Positions 19,180 through 29,795 of a stretch of 64,000 bases of DNA are shown one piece after another. The stretch covers positions 1 through 64,000 of the forward strand of contig NZ_ACCB01000008.1 of the NCBI RefSeq assembly GCF_000173735.1. The letters run 5' to 3'. The DNA comes from Yersinia aldovae ATCC 35236. GTDB taxonomy: Bacteria > Pseudomonadota > Gammaproteobacteria > Enterobacterales > Enterobacteriaceae. The position numbers and the translations under genes are program-made. The first letter of the stretch is position 1. Each line of letters begins with the position of its first letter. Below the pieces are notes generated by a model that was not told the origin of the DNA, did not search any database, and was given only the letters and a program-made list of their open reading frames with translations.

Positions 19180-20946
19180 TCAGTAAGAACGCACTTTCGG
19201 CGGGAAGGCCGCGCGTAACTTAGGCTGCATGTTTACCTCACGGCGGGTCATGCTCTCGGTGTCTGGCAAATAGAGCGAATGGCACAACCAGTTGGCATCA
19301 TCACGTTCCGGGAAATCGAAGCGGCTATGCGCGCCACGGCTTTCGGTACGGAAGTTTGCTGACACGGCAGTGGAAAACGCCGTTTCCATCAGGTTATCCA
19401 ATTCCAAACATTCAATACGCTGGGTATTGAATTCGCTGGAAGTATCATCCAGACGGGCATTTTGCAGACGTTCACGGATAGTTCTCAGCTCTTCTAATCC
19501 TTTAGCCATCGCATCACCTTCACGGAATACCGAGAAGTTATGCTGCATACAGGATTGCAGTGCTTTACGGATCTCAACCGGATCTTCACCTGAGCGAGTG
19601 TTATTCCAACGATTCATTCGCGCCAGTGATGCTTCAATATCTGACTCGCTGGCATCACGGCTGGCACCTTGCTCCATTAAGGACTCTTGCAGATGCATCC
19701 CGGCGGCGCGACCAAACACCACCAAGTCCAGCAATGAGTTGCCCCCCAGACGGTTGGCACCGTGGACGGAAACGCAGGCAATTTCACCGACCGCAAACAA
19801 ACCTGGGATGACAACATCTTCACCCTTTTCATTAACAGTGATGGCCTGACCGGTCACTTTGGTCGGAATTCCGCCCATCATATAATGGCAGGTTGGGATA
19901 ACCGGGATAGGTTCTTTGATAGGATCAACGTGGGCAAAGGTGCGGGATAACTCAAGAATGCCCGGTAGGCGGGATTCCAGCACATCTTTACCTAAGTGAT
20001 CCAATTTCAGTTTGGCATGCGGGCCCCACGGGCCATCACAGCCACGACCTTCACGGATTTCAATCATAATAGAACGCGCCACCACATCACGACCCGCCAA
20101 ATCTTTAGCGTTCGGGGCATAACGCTCCATAAAGCGCTCGCCGTGCTTGTTCAGCAGATAGCCGCCTTCACCGCGGCAACCTTCCGTGACTAACACGCCC
20201 GCACCGGCAATACCGGTTGGGTGGAACTGCCACATTTCCATGTCCTGCACCGGTACACCGGCACGCAGCGCCATGCCAACACCGTCACCGGTATTAATGT
20301 GCGCATTGGTTGTTGATTGGTAAATGCGACCAGCGCCACCGGTGGCCAACACGGTGGCCCGCGCTTTGAAATAGACCACTTCGCCGGTTTCAATGCAGAT
20401 AGCGGTACAGCCGACAAACGCGCCGTCCTGATTTTTCACCAAATCCAGCGCATACCACTCAGAAAATATGGTGGTGTGGTTTTTCAGGTTTTGCTGATAA
20501 AGGGTGTGTAACAGTGCATGACCGGTACGGTCAGCGGCTGCCGCTGTACGCGCTGCCTGCTCACCGCCGAAGTTGCGCGACTGCCCACCGAATGGCCGCT
20601 GATAAATACTGCCATCTTCTAAACGGGAGAACGGTAACCCCATGTGTTCCAATTCAAGCACCGCTTCAGGGCCGGTTTTACACATATATTCGATGGCATC
20701 CTGGTCACCGATATAATCGGAACCCTTTACCGTGTCATACATATGCCATTCCCAGTTATCTTCATGGGTATTACCTAAAGCGACAGTAATACCACCCTGC
20801 GCAGAGACGGTATGGGAACGGGTTGGGAATACTTTTGATATCAGGGCGCAAGACAGCCCCATTTGTGAAATTTGCAGGGCCGCGCGCATACCTGCGCCAC
20901 CTGCACCGACGACCACAGCGTCAAACTCTCTGACTGGCAGATTCAT
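19180..20946 (-). CDS. sdhA: Succinate dehydrogenase flavoprotein subunit SdhA
   Basis: Covalent-FAD subunit that oxidises succinate to fumarate. The 588 aa length equals E. coli. The Rossmann motif [12 protein letters not shown] is at about 11-22. The FAD-linked His is in [11 protein letters not shown] (about residue 45). The family motif [27 protein letters not shown] lies near residue 390. Its ATG directly abuts the sdhD stop (TAAATG), so translation is coupled. Confidence 0.97.
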   Translation of the reverse strand: MNLPVREFDAVVVGAGGAGMRAALQISQMGLSCALISKVFPTRSHTVSAQGGITVALGNTHEDNWEWHMYDTVKGSDYIGDQDAIEYMCKTGPEAVLELEHMGLPFSRLEDGSIYQRPFGGQSRNFGGEQAARTAAAADRTGHALLHTLYQQNLKNHTTIFSEWYALDLVKNQDGAFVGCTAICIETGEVVYFKARATVLATGGAGRIYQSTTNAHINTGDGVGMALRAGVPVQDMEMWQFHPTGIAGAGVLVTEGCRGEGGYLLNKHGERFMERYAPNAKDLAGRDVVARSIMIEIREGRGCDGPWGPHAKLKLDHLGKDVLESRLPGILELSRTFAHVDPIKEPIPVIPTCHYMMGGIPTKVTGQAITVNEKGEDVVIPGLFAVGEIACVSVHGANRLGGNSLLDLVVFGRAAGMHLQESLMEQGASRDASESDIEASLARMNRWNNTRSGEDPVEIRKALQSCMQHNFSVFREGDAMAKGLEELRTIRERLQNARLDDTSSEFNTQRIECLELDNLMETAFSTAVSANFRTESRGAHSRFDFPERDDANWLCHSLYLPDTESMTRREVNMQPKLRAAFPPKVRSY

Positions 20947-21294
20947 TTATGCACCCCACACCACAATGGTTCCATACAACAGATAAACCAACAGCGTAAT
21001 CACCACGGCCAGTTGTAACACCAGTCGTACCGCCAGCGGCTTTATATAGTCCGTTAATACCTGCCACAGACCAATCCAAGCGTGAGCCAGAATCGATAAT
21101 AATGTCAGCAGGGTAAATACTTTTGTGATGTGCGAGGCGAAGAAGCCACGCCAGATTTCATAGGTGATGTCTGGGACAATAACAACGAAACCCAGAATAT
21201 AAAGAATATATAGAGTGATAACGATGGCAGAAGCACGTAGTAACAGCCAATCGTGTACTCCATTACGCCCTAACGCAGAAGCATTGCTTACCAT
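20947..21294 (-). CDS. sdhD: Succinate dehydrogenase membrane anchor SdhD
   Basis: Cytochrome b556 anchor subunit with three membrane helices (about 17-37, 58-80 and 88-112). I start at 21294 ([16 protein letters not shown]), giving 115 aa as in E. coli. A longer frame to 21456 only reads through sdhC in another frame. His71-region SILAHAWIG carries the haem ligand. It overlaps the end of sdhC by 7 nt and abuts sdhA. Confidence 0.95.
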   Translation of the reverse strand: MVSNASALGRNGVHDWLLLRASAIVITLYILYILGFVVIVPDITYEIWRGFFASHITKVFTLLTLLSILAHAWIGLWQVLTDYIKPLAVRLVLQLAVVITLLVYLLYGTIVVWGA

Positions 21295-21677
21295 ACAAGG
21301 ACTCCAGCTAAAACTGACAGCACCAAGGTTAACACCATAGCGACTTGGGCGGAGCGGGTCCCCGCGGCCAAGCTCTCTTCGATATAGCCGAAATCCATTA
21401 GCAAGTGACGGATGCCACCGCAAACGTGATAAGCCAGCGCGGTGAGTATTCCCCAAAAGATGAATTTAACAAAAAAGCTATTCATGATAGCCGCGGTCTG
21501 CATGAATCCTTCTTGCGAGGAAACAGACAAACCTAACAGCCAGAGGAGGATACCCACAGCAACGAAGGTAATGACGCCAGAGACTCGATGTAAGATGGAC
21601 GCTATCGCAGTAACAGGAAATCGGATTGTTTGAAGATCCAAGTTGACAGGTCTTTGTTTTTTCACGGTTTTGCCCAC
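21288..21677 (-). CDS. sdhC: Succinate dehydrogenase cytochrome b556 subunit SdhC
   Basis: Second membrane anchor of complex II, 129 aa, three helices. It begins at a GTG (reads [17 protein letters not shown]) and shows the quinone-site motif ASILHRVSG, then the haem-ligand region [11 protein letters not shown] (His84). As first gene of sdhCDAB it is read away from gltA across a 649 bp regulatory region. Confidence 0.95.
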   Translation of the reverse strand: MGKTVKKQRPVNLDLQTIRFPVTAIASILHRVSGVITFVAVGILLWLLGLSVSSQEGFMQTAAIMNSFFVKFIFWGILTALAYHVCGGIRHLLMDFGYIEESLAAGTRSAQVAMVLTLVLSVLAGVLVW

Positions 21678-22326
21678 ACAGCTCTTATTATTTTCCTTCC
21701 TCCGGGCCTGGGTGGGGATCAGACAGCGTTAAGAGTCGAAACCCTTCACATCGCACACTTAAACATAACATCCTCAATGCTTAAATGACGTGTTCTGTAT
21801 AACGCTGGGTGCTCCTACTTCAGGGTAATCCGGAGACCTGGCGGCAGTATAGGGGGTTCACATTCTTATTACAATTCCCACACAAACTCATTGGTGACAT
21901 TTCCCCTGAACAGTGATTAGGATCACGATTCACACAATTTATATAAAATTAATTATCTGATTTGACAAAGAATAAACATTTCCATTACAACTAGGGTAGA
22001 AATAAGCCCTATGACGTACTAAAGGTCGCCAGATACACTTCCCCATAAGCTTAAGTTATGCAACAGTGTATTGAGTGAATGTCCCCATAGATATCGTAGG
22101 CTACGAACCCTAGACGATAAGTATTCGACAAATTGTTAACAACTTCGTAACGTCGCCATCAATCCAAACCCTCGGATCGCTGGCCGCATTGGTGAGACAC
22201 TCTGTACCCTAACTCATGTTTTAATCGTGAATAAAACAGAGCCGTGCCGATGAGGTGATGACCCAGCGGGCATCTAAGACATTTCAGTTGTTAGAGGTTT
22301 TTAAAATAAGCGCGAAGGAGACTGTA
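21678..22326. promoter_or_regulatory. Divergent sdhC / gltA control region
   Basis: This 649 bp non-coding region must carry promoters for both operons. A good CRP-like site, AGTGA-TTAGGA-TCACG, lies at 21912-21927. AT-rich motifs including AATTAATTAT and TTGTTAAC are compatible with ArcA control, known for sdh and gltA in E. coli, but are too loose to assign. An in-frame extension of gltA back to 22255 lacks a ribosome-binding site and is not used. Confidence 0.5.
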
Positions 22327-23631
22327 ATGGCTAACGAAAGCAAAAATGAAGACCAAGAAAAAGCAACGCTGAATCTGGCAGGTGGAGCGACGATCGAACT
22401 GGCGGTTACCACCCCGACCCTCGGCACGAAGGTGATCGATGTTCGCACCCTAGGTTCGAAAGGTTATTTTACCTTTGATCCCGGCTTCACCTCTACCGCA
22501 TCCTGCGAATCAAAAATCACTTATATCGACGGTGATGAAGGTATTTTGCTGCACCGTGGCTTCCCCATTGACCAGTTGGCAAATGAGTCTACCTATCTGG
22601 AAGTCTGTTACATCTTACTGTATGGCGAAGTCCCCACGGCTGAAGAGTATGCAACATTCAAAACCACGGTAACTCGCCACACCATGATCCACGAGCAGAT
22701 AACCAGTCTGTTCCGCGGGTTCCGCCGCGACTCACATCCGATGGCCGTCTTATGTGGTGTGACCGGCGCACTGGCCGCCTTCTACCATGACGCGTTGGAT
22801 GTCAACAACGAGCGCCATCGTGAAATCACTGCTTTCCGCCTGTTGTCTAAAATGCCAACCGTGGCTGCGATGTGTTACAAATATTCCATCGGTCAGCCGT
22901 TTGTTTATCCGCGCAATGACCTGTCTTACGCCGGCAATTTCCTGAATATGATGTTCTCAACCCCATGTGAAGAATATAAAATTAACCCGGTGTTAGAACT
23001 TGCGATGGATCGTATTTTCATCCTACATGCCGACCACGAACAGAACGCATCCACCTCGACTGTGCGCACCGCTGGCTCATCGGGTGCTAACCCATTTGCT
23101 TGTATTGCCGCAGGTATTGCATCCCTGTGGGGGCCAGCTCATGGCGGCGCGAACGAAGCCTGCCTGAAGATGCTAGAAGAGATTAAAACCGTTGAGCACA
23201 TCCCTGAATTTATCCGCCGTGCCAAAGATAAGAATGACGCGTTCCGTCTGATGGGCTTTGGCCACCGTGTGTATAAAAACTACGATCCACGCGCCACGGT
23301 GATGCGCGATACCTGTCATGCCGTTTTGAAGGAATTAAAGCTGGAAGACGACCTGCTGAAAGTGGCGATGGAGTTGGAGCATATTGCGCTGAACGACCCA
23401 TACTTCATTGAGAGAAAACTGTATCCAAACGTCGATTTCTATTCAGGTATCATCCTGAAAGCATTAGGAATTCCATCGTCAATGTTTACCGTTATCTTTG
23501 CTATCGCCCGTACCATCGGCTGGATCGCTCACTGGAATGAAATGCATGAGGAAGGTCTAAAAATTGCCCGTCCGCGTCAGCTTTATACCGGTTATGCGAA
23601 GCGTGATTTTAAGAGCCAGTTGAAGAAATAA
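22327..23631 (+). CDS. gltA: Citrate synthase (type II) GltA
   Basis: Condenses acetyl-CoA and oxaloacetate to citrate, the entry to the TCA cycle. The start at 22327 has AAGGAG about seven nt upstream and gives 434 aa. The large catalytic core has [14 protein letters not shown] (active His near 265), [14 protein letters not shown] (His near 306) and the late [10 protein letters not shown] motif with the catalytic Asp. The length and N-terminal beta domain are those of the hexameric, NADH-inhibited Gram-negative type. Confidence 0.97.
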   Translation: MANESKNEDQEKATLNLAGGATIELAVTTPTLGTKVIDVRTLGSKGYFTFDPGFTSTASCESKITYIDGDEGILLHRGFPIDQLANESTYLEVCYILLYGEVPTAEEYATFKTTVTRHTMIHEQITSLFRGFRRDSHPMAVLCGVTGALAAFYHDALDVNNERHREITAFRLLSKMPTVAAMCYKYSIGQPFVYPRNDLSYAGNFLNMMFSTPCEEYKINPVLELAMDRIFILHADHEQNASTSTVRTAGSSGANPFACIAAGIASLWGPAHGGANEACLKMLEEIKTVEHIPEFIRRAKDKNDAFRLMGFGHRVYKNYDPRATVMRDTCHAVLKELKLEDDLLKVAMELEHIALNDPYFIERKLYPNVDFYSGIILKALGIPSSMFTVIFAIARTIGWIAHWNEMHEEGLKIARPRQLYTGYAKRDFKSQLKK

Positions 23632-23660
23632 GCAAATTTAGTGTTCTGATAAAACAGACA

Positions 23661-23685
23661 ACGCCACCTTCTGGTGGCGTTTTTT
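23661..23685 (+). terminator. Rho-independent terminator of gltA
   Basis: An 8 bp perfect stem (ACGCCACC / GGTGGCGT, loop TTCT) followed by TTTTTT lies 30 nt after the gltA stop and 10 nt before the converging pcp stop. Confidence 0.9.
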
Positions 23686-23694
23686 ATTGGTAAA

Positions 23695-24342
23695 TCAGTG
23701 AATTGCACCACCTGAAATGTGCAAATCGTGCTCAATTTGCAGAGCAATAGAGATAGATAACTCCAACGCAATCAGTACCGATGATGTTGACATACTCGGC
23801 GCACCAGGGTGATCAACCGCCTGCTCCGGCAGATAAGGGATGTGAATAAAACCGCCCTTTACCTCATTATTGAACTGATTTAACCGATGTAATAGCCCGT
23901 ACATCACATGGTTACAGACATAAGTCCCTGCGGTTTGTGACACCGCGGCCGGAATTCCTGCGTCACGAATGCCCTGCACCATCGCCTTGATCGGTAAACG
24001 AGTAAAGTAAGCCGCCGGGCCATCTGCCACTATCGGTTTATCTACCGGCTGCTGACCCAAATTATCTGGAATTCGCGCGTCATCGATATTAATTGCGACG
24101 CGCTCAATAGTGATATCAGCACGCCCACCCGCCTGACCTATCGCTAACACTAGCACCGGTTGAACTTCATCTATCGCCTTATTCAGCGCATCCAATGCCT
24201 CGCCAAAAGCACAGGGTAACTGGCGAGCCACCACTCTGATCCCGCCCAACATCAAATCATTTAGCTGTTTCACCACTTCCCAGGAAGGATTAACCCGCTC
24301 CCCGCCAAATGGCTCAAACCCGGTAATGAGTACACTTCGCAT
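23695..24342 (-). CDS. pcp: Pyrrolidone-carboxylate peptidase (pyroglutamyl peptidase I)
   Basis: Cytosolic cysteine peptidase (family C15) that removes N-terminal pyroglutamate from peptides, releasing 5-oxoproline. The 215 aa product has the full catalytic triad: Glu80 in [11 protein letters not shown], Cys143 in [12 protein letters not shown] and His167 in [11 protein letters not shown]. It is the last gene of a minus-strand operon, 8 nt after the DUF979 gene, behind the 5-oxoprolinase genes. That context gives the released 5-oxoproline an immediate consumer. Confidence 0.95.
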   Translation of the reverse strand: MRSVLITGFEPFGGERVNPSWEVVKQLNDLMLGGIRVVARQLPCAFGEALDALNKAIDEVQPVLVLAIGQAGGRADITIERVAINIDDARIPDNLGQQPVDKPIVADGPAAYFTRLPIKAMVQGIRDAGIPAAVSQTAGTYVCNHVMYGLLHRLNQFNNEVKGGFIHIPYLPEQAVDHPGAPSMSTSSVLIALELSISIALQIEHDLHISGGAIH

Positions 24343-24350
24343 CGCCGCTC

Positions 24351-25370
24351 CTAGAGAAACATCAGGAAATAGAGTAAAAATACGTTAACAATCAGCAAGG
24401 TAATCCCGGTTGGAATCTGCGCTTTAATGACCGCATTTTTGTCCGGCAACTCTAATAATGCCGCCGGAACTATATTAAAGTTAGCAGCCATTGGTGTCAT
24501 CAATGTTCCACAATAACCGGAGAACATACCGATAGCGGCCATCACCGCCGGGTTACCGCCATGTTGTAACACCAGAATCGGGATACCAATACCGGCCGTC
24601 ACGATAGGGAAAGCGGCAAAGGCATTACCCATGATCATGGTTAACAGTGCCATGCCGATAGCATAGACCGCCACGGCGATAAAACGATGATCTACCGCCA
24701 GATATTCCTGGGTCAAATGCGCAATCGCAGTGCCCACGCCTGCGGTGGTAAACAGCAGACCAAGGGTGGCTAAAATCTGCGGCAGGATAAAGGCCCAGCC
24801 GATAGAGTCCAGCAGACGGCGTGCTTCCTGTACCGGCTGTGCTGCCGTTTCGTGGGTTAGGAACACCGCAATCAGCAAGCCAAGCACGCAGCCGACCGTC
24901 ATTGAGAACAACGTGACCAATGTGGCATGGTTGCCCGTGCCAAACAGCCATTGATCCAGTGCTGGAATATTATTAAACAGCAGCACACCGATAACTGTGA
25001 CCACCGGAATCGCCAACGCAGGAATAAACAACCGGTTACCCAGGCGCTTGGCGCTAATCTCACGTTGCTCTGGGGTGCGCTGATGGTAGCTGCCCAGCTT
25101 AACGCCACCAAAACCGGCAATCAGCGCCATAATGACCACCACCACGCCAACGGTAATATTCAGAATGCGTTTCTCATCCGGCCCTTCCCCCGCCAGCGTA
25201 TTCGCCAGGCGATAAGTCCAGTCGCCCACCAGAAAAACCAGCCCGTACAACCCCCAAAATAGCCCGGTGGTGATACGACGCGGGTTGGCTTTATCGCGAA
25301 AAGACATAACGGCCACGATCAGTAAGACCGCACCGGCCAACCAATAGAGGTATTGTTGTTGGAAAATCAT
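24351..25370 (-). CDS. DUF979 family membrane protein, candidate 5-oxoproline uptake subunit
   Basis: Integral membrane protein of 339 aa with about nine or ten hydrophobic helices; it starts [19 protein letters not shown]. Conserved-looking segments are [19 protein letters not shown] and [20 protein letters not shown], rich in Gly/Pro within helices as in ion-coupled transporters. Its start overlaps the DUF969 stop by 4 nt (ATGA), and pcp follows 8 nt later. The family has no proven biochemical function that I know. Transport of 5-oxoproline or pyroglutamyl peptides is inferred only from the neighbours. Confidence 0.75.
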   Translation of the reverse strand: MIFQQQYLYWLAGAVLLIVAVMSFRDKANPRRITTGLFWGLYGLVFLVGDWTYRLANTLAGEGPDEKRILNITVGVVVVIMALIAGFGGVKLGSYHQRTPEQREISAKRLGNRLFIPALAIPVVTVIGVLLFNNIPALDQWLFGTGNHATLVTLFSMTVGCVLGLLIAVFLTHETAAQPVQEARRLLDSIGWAFILPQILATLGLLFTTAGVGTAIAHLTQEYLAVDHRFIAVAVYAIGMALLTMIMGNAFAAFPIVTAGIGIPILVLQHGGNPAVMAAIGMFSGYCGTLMTPMAANFNIVPAALLELPDKNAVIKAQIPTGITLLIVNVFLLYFLMFL

Positions 25371-26098
25371 TTTGCGTCTCCCTTGGCAGCCTGAGCCGAC
25401 TGATTCAGCGCCGTCAATTCAGCGGCGAGATGCTTATCTAAACGTTGTAAGCGATAAGCATGAATAAGGAAGGCACAAATTGCGGTCGGAATCCCCCACA
25501 GTGCAATGTGTAACGGCTCGGTCTGAATACCGCCCGATTCCAACATAAAATTATGCATAAAGATGATCGCACCAAAGGCGACAAAAATATCTTCGCCAAA
25601 GAACAGCCCGACGTTATCGGTCGCAGCCGACATCGCGCGCAGACGATAACGTACTTTCTCCGGCAGTTCTCCATAACGGGTTTCCGCCGCCCCTTCAGCC
25701 ATCGGAGCCAGTAATGGCCGCACCATTTGCGGGTGACCACCAAGGCTGGTTAGGCCCAACGCGGCTGTGGCTTCGCGCACGAACAGGTACACAATCAGTA
25801 AACGCCCGGACGTGGCACTCTTAATTTGCGAAATCCACGCCTGCGCCCGCTCTTTTAAGCCATGCCGCTCTAACAAGCCAATCACCGCCAATGGCAGTAA
25901 CAAGATCAGTGGCAAGTTGCGGGTATTAAGGAACCCTTCGCCCAGTTTTTCCAAAATTGTCGCTATTGGCATTAACGCTGCGACACCGGTGATAATGCCA
26001 GCGGTAATTACCACCAACACTGCGTTTATACGCAGTAAAAACCCGATTACGATCGCCGCGATCCCAATCAGCGGCCAAAGATTTACCGTTTGTTCCAA
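25367..26098 (-). CDS. DUF969 family membrane protein, partner of DUF979
   Basis: Integral membrane protein of 243 aa with about six helices; it starts MEQTVNLWPLIGIAAIVIG. Visible motifs are NTRNLPLILLLPLAVIGLLERHGL and EATAALGLTSLGGHPQMVRPLL. It overlaps the DUF979 gene by 4 nt, which suggests that the two proteins form one complex. It sits 80 bp downstream of pxpA. The pairing looks like a transporter split over two genes; the substrate is an inference from the 5-oxoprolinase and Pcp neighbours. Confidence 0.75.
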   Translation of the reverse strand: MEQTVNLWPLIGIAAIVIGFLLRINAVLVVITAGIITGVAALMPIATILEKLGEGFLNTRNLPLILLLPLAVIGLLERHGLKERAQAWISQIKSATSGRLLIVYLFVREATAALGLTSLGGHPQMVRPLLAPMAEGAAETRYGELPEKVRYRLRAMSAATDNVGLFFGEDIFVAFGAIIFMHNFMLESGGIQTEPLHIALWGIPTAICAFLIHAYRLQRLDKHLAAELTALNQSAQAAKGDAK

Positions 26099-26178
26099 GG
26101 TGATTCTCCTGTCCTGAAGTCGATTTAATGGATAACTGCCTTCCGCCGGGCCAGACGGTTATGATTTTTATAGCCCGA

Positions 26179-26916
26179 TTACTGCGCACTAACGCTGATA
26201 TTTTCCTGCTGAAAACTGCCGCGTAAACGGCGCGCAAAGGCCAATGCATGTGCGCCATCACCATGTACGCAGACAGTATCAGCCTGAACTGCTACCCAAC
26301 TGCCATCACGGGCTTGAACCTGATGACGCATCACCATCGCTAAGGTTTGTGACAAGGCCAGCTCGTCACTTTCAATCAACGCATCCGGCTGGCTACGAGG
26401 CACTAAGGTGCCATCCGCTTGATAGCGGCGGTCGGCAAAGACTTCTTGTCGGGTCACTAAACCTGCTCGCTCACCGGCTCGGATTAATTCGCTCCCCGCC
26501 AACCCCACTAGCCGTAGCGATGGGTCAACCGCCCTTACTGCCTGCGCAATCGCATCTGCCAGCAGCGGATCGACCGCCGCCTGGTTATACAACATGCCAT
26601 GTGGCTTAACATGTTGCATTACGCCACCTTCAGCGTGGACGATGGCGGCCAGCGCACCCAGTTGATAAATCACTTGGGCATAGACAGTTTCGGGCGGAAG
26701 TTGCATTGCGGTGCGCCCAAAGTTCTCCCGATCAGGGAAGCTCGGATGCGCGCCAATAGCGACACCATATTCAATGGCCCAACGCACCGACTGACGCATG
26801 ATCTGCGCATCTCCGGCATGAAAACCGCAAGCGATATTGGCGGAACTCACCACTTGCAGCAGCGCCTGATCATTGGCGCAGCCCTCACCTAAATCTGCAT
26901 TTAAATCAATTTTCAT
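26179..26916 (-). CDS. pxpA: 5-oxoprolinase subunit PxpA (LamB/YcsF family)
   Basis: Component of the ATP-dependent prokaryotic 5-oxoprolinase PxpABC, which opens 5-oxoproline to glutamate. The 245 aa product starts [20 protein letters not shown], the family signature, followed by [17 protein letters not shown] and [14 protein letters not shown]. The [10 protein letters not shown] and [11 protein letters not shown] motifs complete the polysaccharide-deacetylase-like fold. It overlaps pxpC by 4 nt. In E. coli this gene is ybgL. Confidence 0.95.
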   Translation of the reverse strand: MKIDLNADLGEGCANDQALLQVVSSANIACGFHAGDAQIMRQSVRWAIEYGVAIGAHPSFPDRENFGRTAMQLPPETVYAQVIYQLGALAAIVHAEGGVMQHVKPHGMLYNQAAVDPLLADAIAQAVRAVDPSLRLVGLAGSELIRAGERAGLVTRQEVFADRRYQADGTLVPRSQPDALIESDELALSQTLAMVMRHQVQARDGSWVAVQADTVCVHGDGAHALAFARRLRGSFQQENISVSAQ

Positions 26917-27863
26917 TCAACCTCCGTCGCATCGAACCCTGGCTGCAAACCCCACTCAATCTGTTGTAGGAAATGCTGCTGTTCAGACTTGGCACGGAGC
27001 GCATCCTCTACAGTGCAAGGCACAAAATGCACCGATTCCCCGAGGCGAAGTTGCGCCAAATGGTAGAGATCAGCCTCAATCACGCAGGCAATACGCGGGT
27101 AACCGCCGGTCGTTTGCGCATCAGCCATTAATACGATTGGCTGACCATTATGAGGAACCTGCACCACACCGGGTAACAAGCCGTGCGACAACATCTCACG
27201 ATCAGTTGTGCGAGCCAGTTCACGCCCAGTCAGGCGATATCCCATCCGATTGCTTTGCGGGCTGAGTTGCCATGCCTCACGCCAGAATACCCCCTGTGCG
27301 ATATCATCAAACTCATGATATTCCGGCCCCGGCAATGCTCTGACGCGATTACCAAATAACAACTGTTTGATACCGACTGATTCACGCGGCAAACGGGTTG
27401 GCCTACCCAATGGCAATACATCGCCCTCTTTGATAAGCCGCCCCAGATACCCACCGAAACCAGCTTTCAGGTCAGTGCTGCGTGAGCCCAGCATTTCCGG
27501 CACATCAATACCACCAGAAATCGCCAGATAACTGCGCATCCCACGATACGGCACACTGAGTTTCAACTGCTGGCCCGGCTTGACCGGATAACGCCATCCC
27601 GTCCAAAGCAACTGATCATCGAGCATCGCATTACAACCCGCGCCAGTAACCGCAATCCAGCCCGGTTGGGTAAATTCAGCGGTAAATTGCCCCAGCGTGA
27701 TTTCCAGTCCAGCGGCACCGGCATCATTACCCACCAGCATATTCGCCATACTCAGTGCCGGTAAATCAAGTGCTCCGCCCTGACTAATGCCTAAGCGACG
27801 AAAACCACCACGGCCAGTATCTTGTACCGTGGTGTAAATACCTGAACGAATAATCTTCAGCAT
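26913..27863 (-). CDS. pxpC: 5-oxoprolinase subunit PxpC (biotin-dependent carboxylase-like)
   Basis: The 316 aa subunit is of the AHS2/KipA family and works with PxpB. It starts [20 protein letters not shown], the characteristic AHS2 opening, and has [19 protein letters not shown] and [12 protein letters not shown]. It overlaps the pxpB stop by 7 nt and the pxpA start by 4 nt, a tightly coupled order pxpB-pxpC-pxpA as in E. coli ybgJKL. Confidence 0.94.
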   Translation of the reverse strand: MLKIIRSGIYTTVQDTGRGGFRRLGISQGGALDLPALSMANMLVGNDAGAAGLEITLGQFTAEFTQPGWIAVTGAGCNAMLDDQLLWTGWRYPVKPGQQLKLSVPYRGMRSYLAISGGIDVPEMLGSRSTDLKAGFGGYLGRLIKEGDVLPLGRPTRLPRESVGIKQLLFGNRVRALPGPEYHEFDDIAQGVFWREAWQLSPQSNRMGYRLTGRELARTTDREMLSHGLLPGVVQVPHNGQPIVLMADAQTTGGYPRIACVIEADLYHLAQLRLGESVHFVPCTVEDALRAKSEQQHFLQQIEWGLQPGFDATEVE

Positions 27864-28512
27864 ACGCCCTCCTTTAAAGGCAGAAAGCGCACATTATCAC
27901 CAGGTCGTAGCAAGGTTGGCGGCATCTCTAACGGATTAAATAAGGCCAGTGAGGTGCGGCCGATCAGTTGCCAGCCACCTGGGGTTGCCAGTGGATAGAT
28001 ACCGGTTTGGCTGCCGCCGATGCCAACAGAACCGGGGCCACCACTAAACGAGGTTCCCCACGGCGAGGTGTGGCGAGCTGTTCTGGCATCCCGCCCAGAT
28101 AAGAAAATCCCGGTTGAAAACCGAGAAAATAGACGATATAGCTCGCACCCGCATGGCACTCAACCACCTGACGTTCGCTCATGCCGGTATGACGTGCCAC
28201 TTCAGCCAGATCCGGCCCTGCCTCACCGCCATAAATCACCGGAATAGTGATATCGCGTGATTCAGGCACCAGTGACTCACTCTCTTCCCACCAGCGTTGT
28301 AACCGTTCAATGGCATCCAGTGCGGTATTGTGTGGGTCTGTCAGTAGCAGGGTCAGATTGTTCATTCCCGGAATCGCTTCAACGACATCGGGATGATGAA
28401 TCAGCCTGTCAGCCAAGCCCCAAATTCGTTGCTGACTTGCTAATGTAACCGGCGGTTCTAGCTCCAGAACCACCGCACTTTCTCCCAGTAAATAGCATCG
28501 CGCTCGTTGCAC
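27857..28512 (-). pseudogene. pxpB: 5-oxoprolinase subunit PxpB, frameshifted by one missing base
   Basis: KipI/AHS1-family subunit of PxpABC. The first frame (28512 down to about 28035) reads [20 protein letters not shown] through [10 protein letters not shown]. The second frame then reads [20 protein letters not shown] to the end PLKEGVC. Both halves match E. coli YbgJ without a gap. One C is missing from a run (GGGG at 28034-28037 on the plus strand). Adding one base gives exactly 218 codons, the E. coli length. As written, the product is a 182 aa fragment with a foreign tail. No other defect is visible, so it is either a very recent mutation or a sequencing error. Confidence 0.9.
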
Positions 28513-28928
28513 TCCCGTCCCCCTGATTAATTTCTAGCTTTCATTTTTTATATAAATACTCGTTATAAGTATATATTTATGCGTTAGCGTCTGGTCACTG
28601 TCAATAGAACTGAATTATCCAATAGCCGCGAGCAACCACTAAACCTGATAAAAAGGTCAATATTAATCCCTATAAATGCTTCTTTTTAGCGTTTTTCGAC
28701 CATAACAGGAAAATAGATACGATTTTTTTCTTATTTAGAATCAGAGTAAAGCGAGCAGATATTCTTAAAAACTGCCGTTTTATCTCCCAAGCACCGCCAG
28801 ATGATAATTTCAAATAGCCAGAGAGAGGGAAAAACCTTGCTTTATTCAAGGCTTAATGATGTTTTGAGAGGGGGATATTAGCAGAAAATCATGCACCGAT
28901 ACTGATTACCGGTGCATATCGCATGGTG
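28513..28928. other. Intergenic region upstream of pxpB
   Basis: This 416 bp AT-rich region lies between the pxpB start and the ybgI stop and must hold the pxp operon promoter. A palindromic AT stretch (TATAAATACTCGTTATAAGTATATATTTAT) lies at about 28550-28580. I see no gene or recognisable repeat. Confidence 0.4.
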
Positions 28929-29672
28929 TCAGGCTGGATTAGATATATCGATAAAAATAACCTCTAATTGATGTTGTGCAGCCAGCCATTCTCCCAGTGC
29001 TTTGATGCCATAACGCTCGGTAGCATGATGCCCCGCCGCATAAAAATTCACCCCCATCTCGCGGGCAATATGAATTGTTTGTTCAGAAACTTCGCCGGTG
29101 ATAAATGCATCCACACCAAACTCCGCGGCTTGCTGAATATATCCCTGCCCACCGCCGGTACACCAGGCAATTCGTCGGATATCGGCGGGTGCCTGATCAC
29201 CACAATGCAAAACAGGCCGCTCCAATAATTTTTCCAGCCGCTCACGTAAAATCACTGCATTTAACGGCGTAGTAAACTCACCATAGGGTAATAACGGTTC
29301 AATTTCGCCTAACACCTTAATATTGAGTAATTTTGCCAGTTGTGCGTTGTTACCCAATTCGGGGTGTGCATCCAGTGGCAGATGGTAACCATACAAATTG
29401 ATATCGTTAGTTAACAGTGTTTTTAGGCGATTACGCTTCATACCGCGCACGACTACCGGTTCGTTTTTCCAGAAATAGCCGTGATGAACCAAAATAGCAT
29501 CTGCCTGCTGCTCAACTGCGGCATCTAATAGTGCCTGACTGGCCGTCACACCGGTGATAATACGTTTTACTTCTGCCCGCCCTTCAACCTGCAAACCATT
29601 GGGCGCATAGTCTTGAAAAGCTACAGTATTCAGTTGGTTATTAAGTAGGGTTTCCAGTTCTATATTGCGCAT
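28929..29672 (-). CDS. ybgI: NIF3-like metal-binding protein YbgI
   Basis: Dinuclear-metal protein of the NIF3 / type 2 GTP cyclohydrolase I family; its true substrate is not established. The start at 29672 (MRNIELETLLNNQLN) gives 247 aa, equal to E. coli YbgI. A frame extension to 29780 runs into a repeat and is not conserved. Metal ligands are visible in ILVHHGYFWKNEP (about residues 62-66), LDAHPELGNN, and the late ITGEVSEQT and AAGHHATERYG. Confidence 0.94.
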   Translation of the reverse strand: MRNIELETLLNNQLNTVAFQDYAPNGLQVEGRAEVKRIITGVTASQALLDAAVEQQADAILVHHGYFWKNEPVVVRGMKRNRLKTLLTNDINLYGYHLPLDAHPELGNNAQLAKLLNIKVLGEIEPLLPYGEFTTPLNAVILRERLEKLLERPVLHCGDQAPADIRRIAWCTGGGQGYIQQAAEFGVDAFITGEVSEQTIHIAREMGVNFYAAGHHATERYGIKALGEWLAAQHQLEVIFIDISNPA

Positions 29673-29720
29673 TTTATCAGCCTCACTAATAGATGTTCTT
29701 GAATCAATCTCATTAAAATA

Positions 29721-29794
29721 TATACCCAACCTCATTGGCGGTGCAGGTAGCTGCAAACGACCCCCCCCCTGCGGCTTCAAGCATGAAGGGAATA
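29721..29794. repeat. 74 bp internally deleted ERIC-like element with a C9 tract
   Basis: The sequence runs from TATACCC to GGGAATA between the cpdP-like stop and ybgI. The left end (GGTGCAGGTAGCTGC) and right end (GGCTTCAAGCATGAAGGG) resemble the two termini of yersinial miniature elements, while the middle is replaced by a run of nine C (29761-29769). It is probably a deletion derivative. Confidence 0.5.
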
Positions 29795-29795
29795 T

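Noticed and set aside
22255-22326. N-terminal extension of citrate synthase
   Set aside because: The ATG at 22327 has AAGGAG at the right distance and matches the conserved N-terminus [15 protein letters not shown]; the extension is leader DNA.
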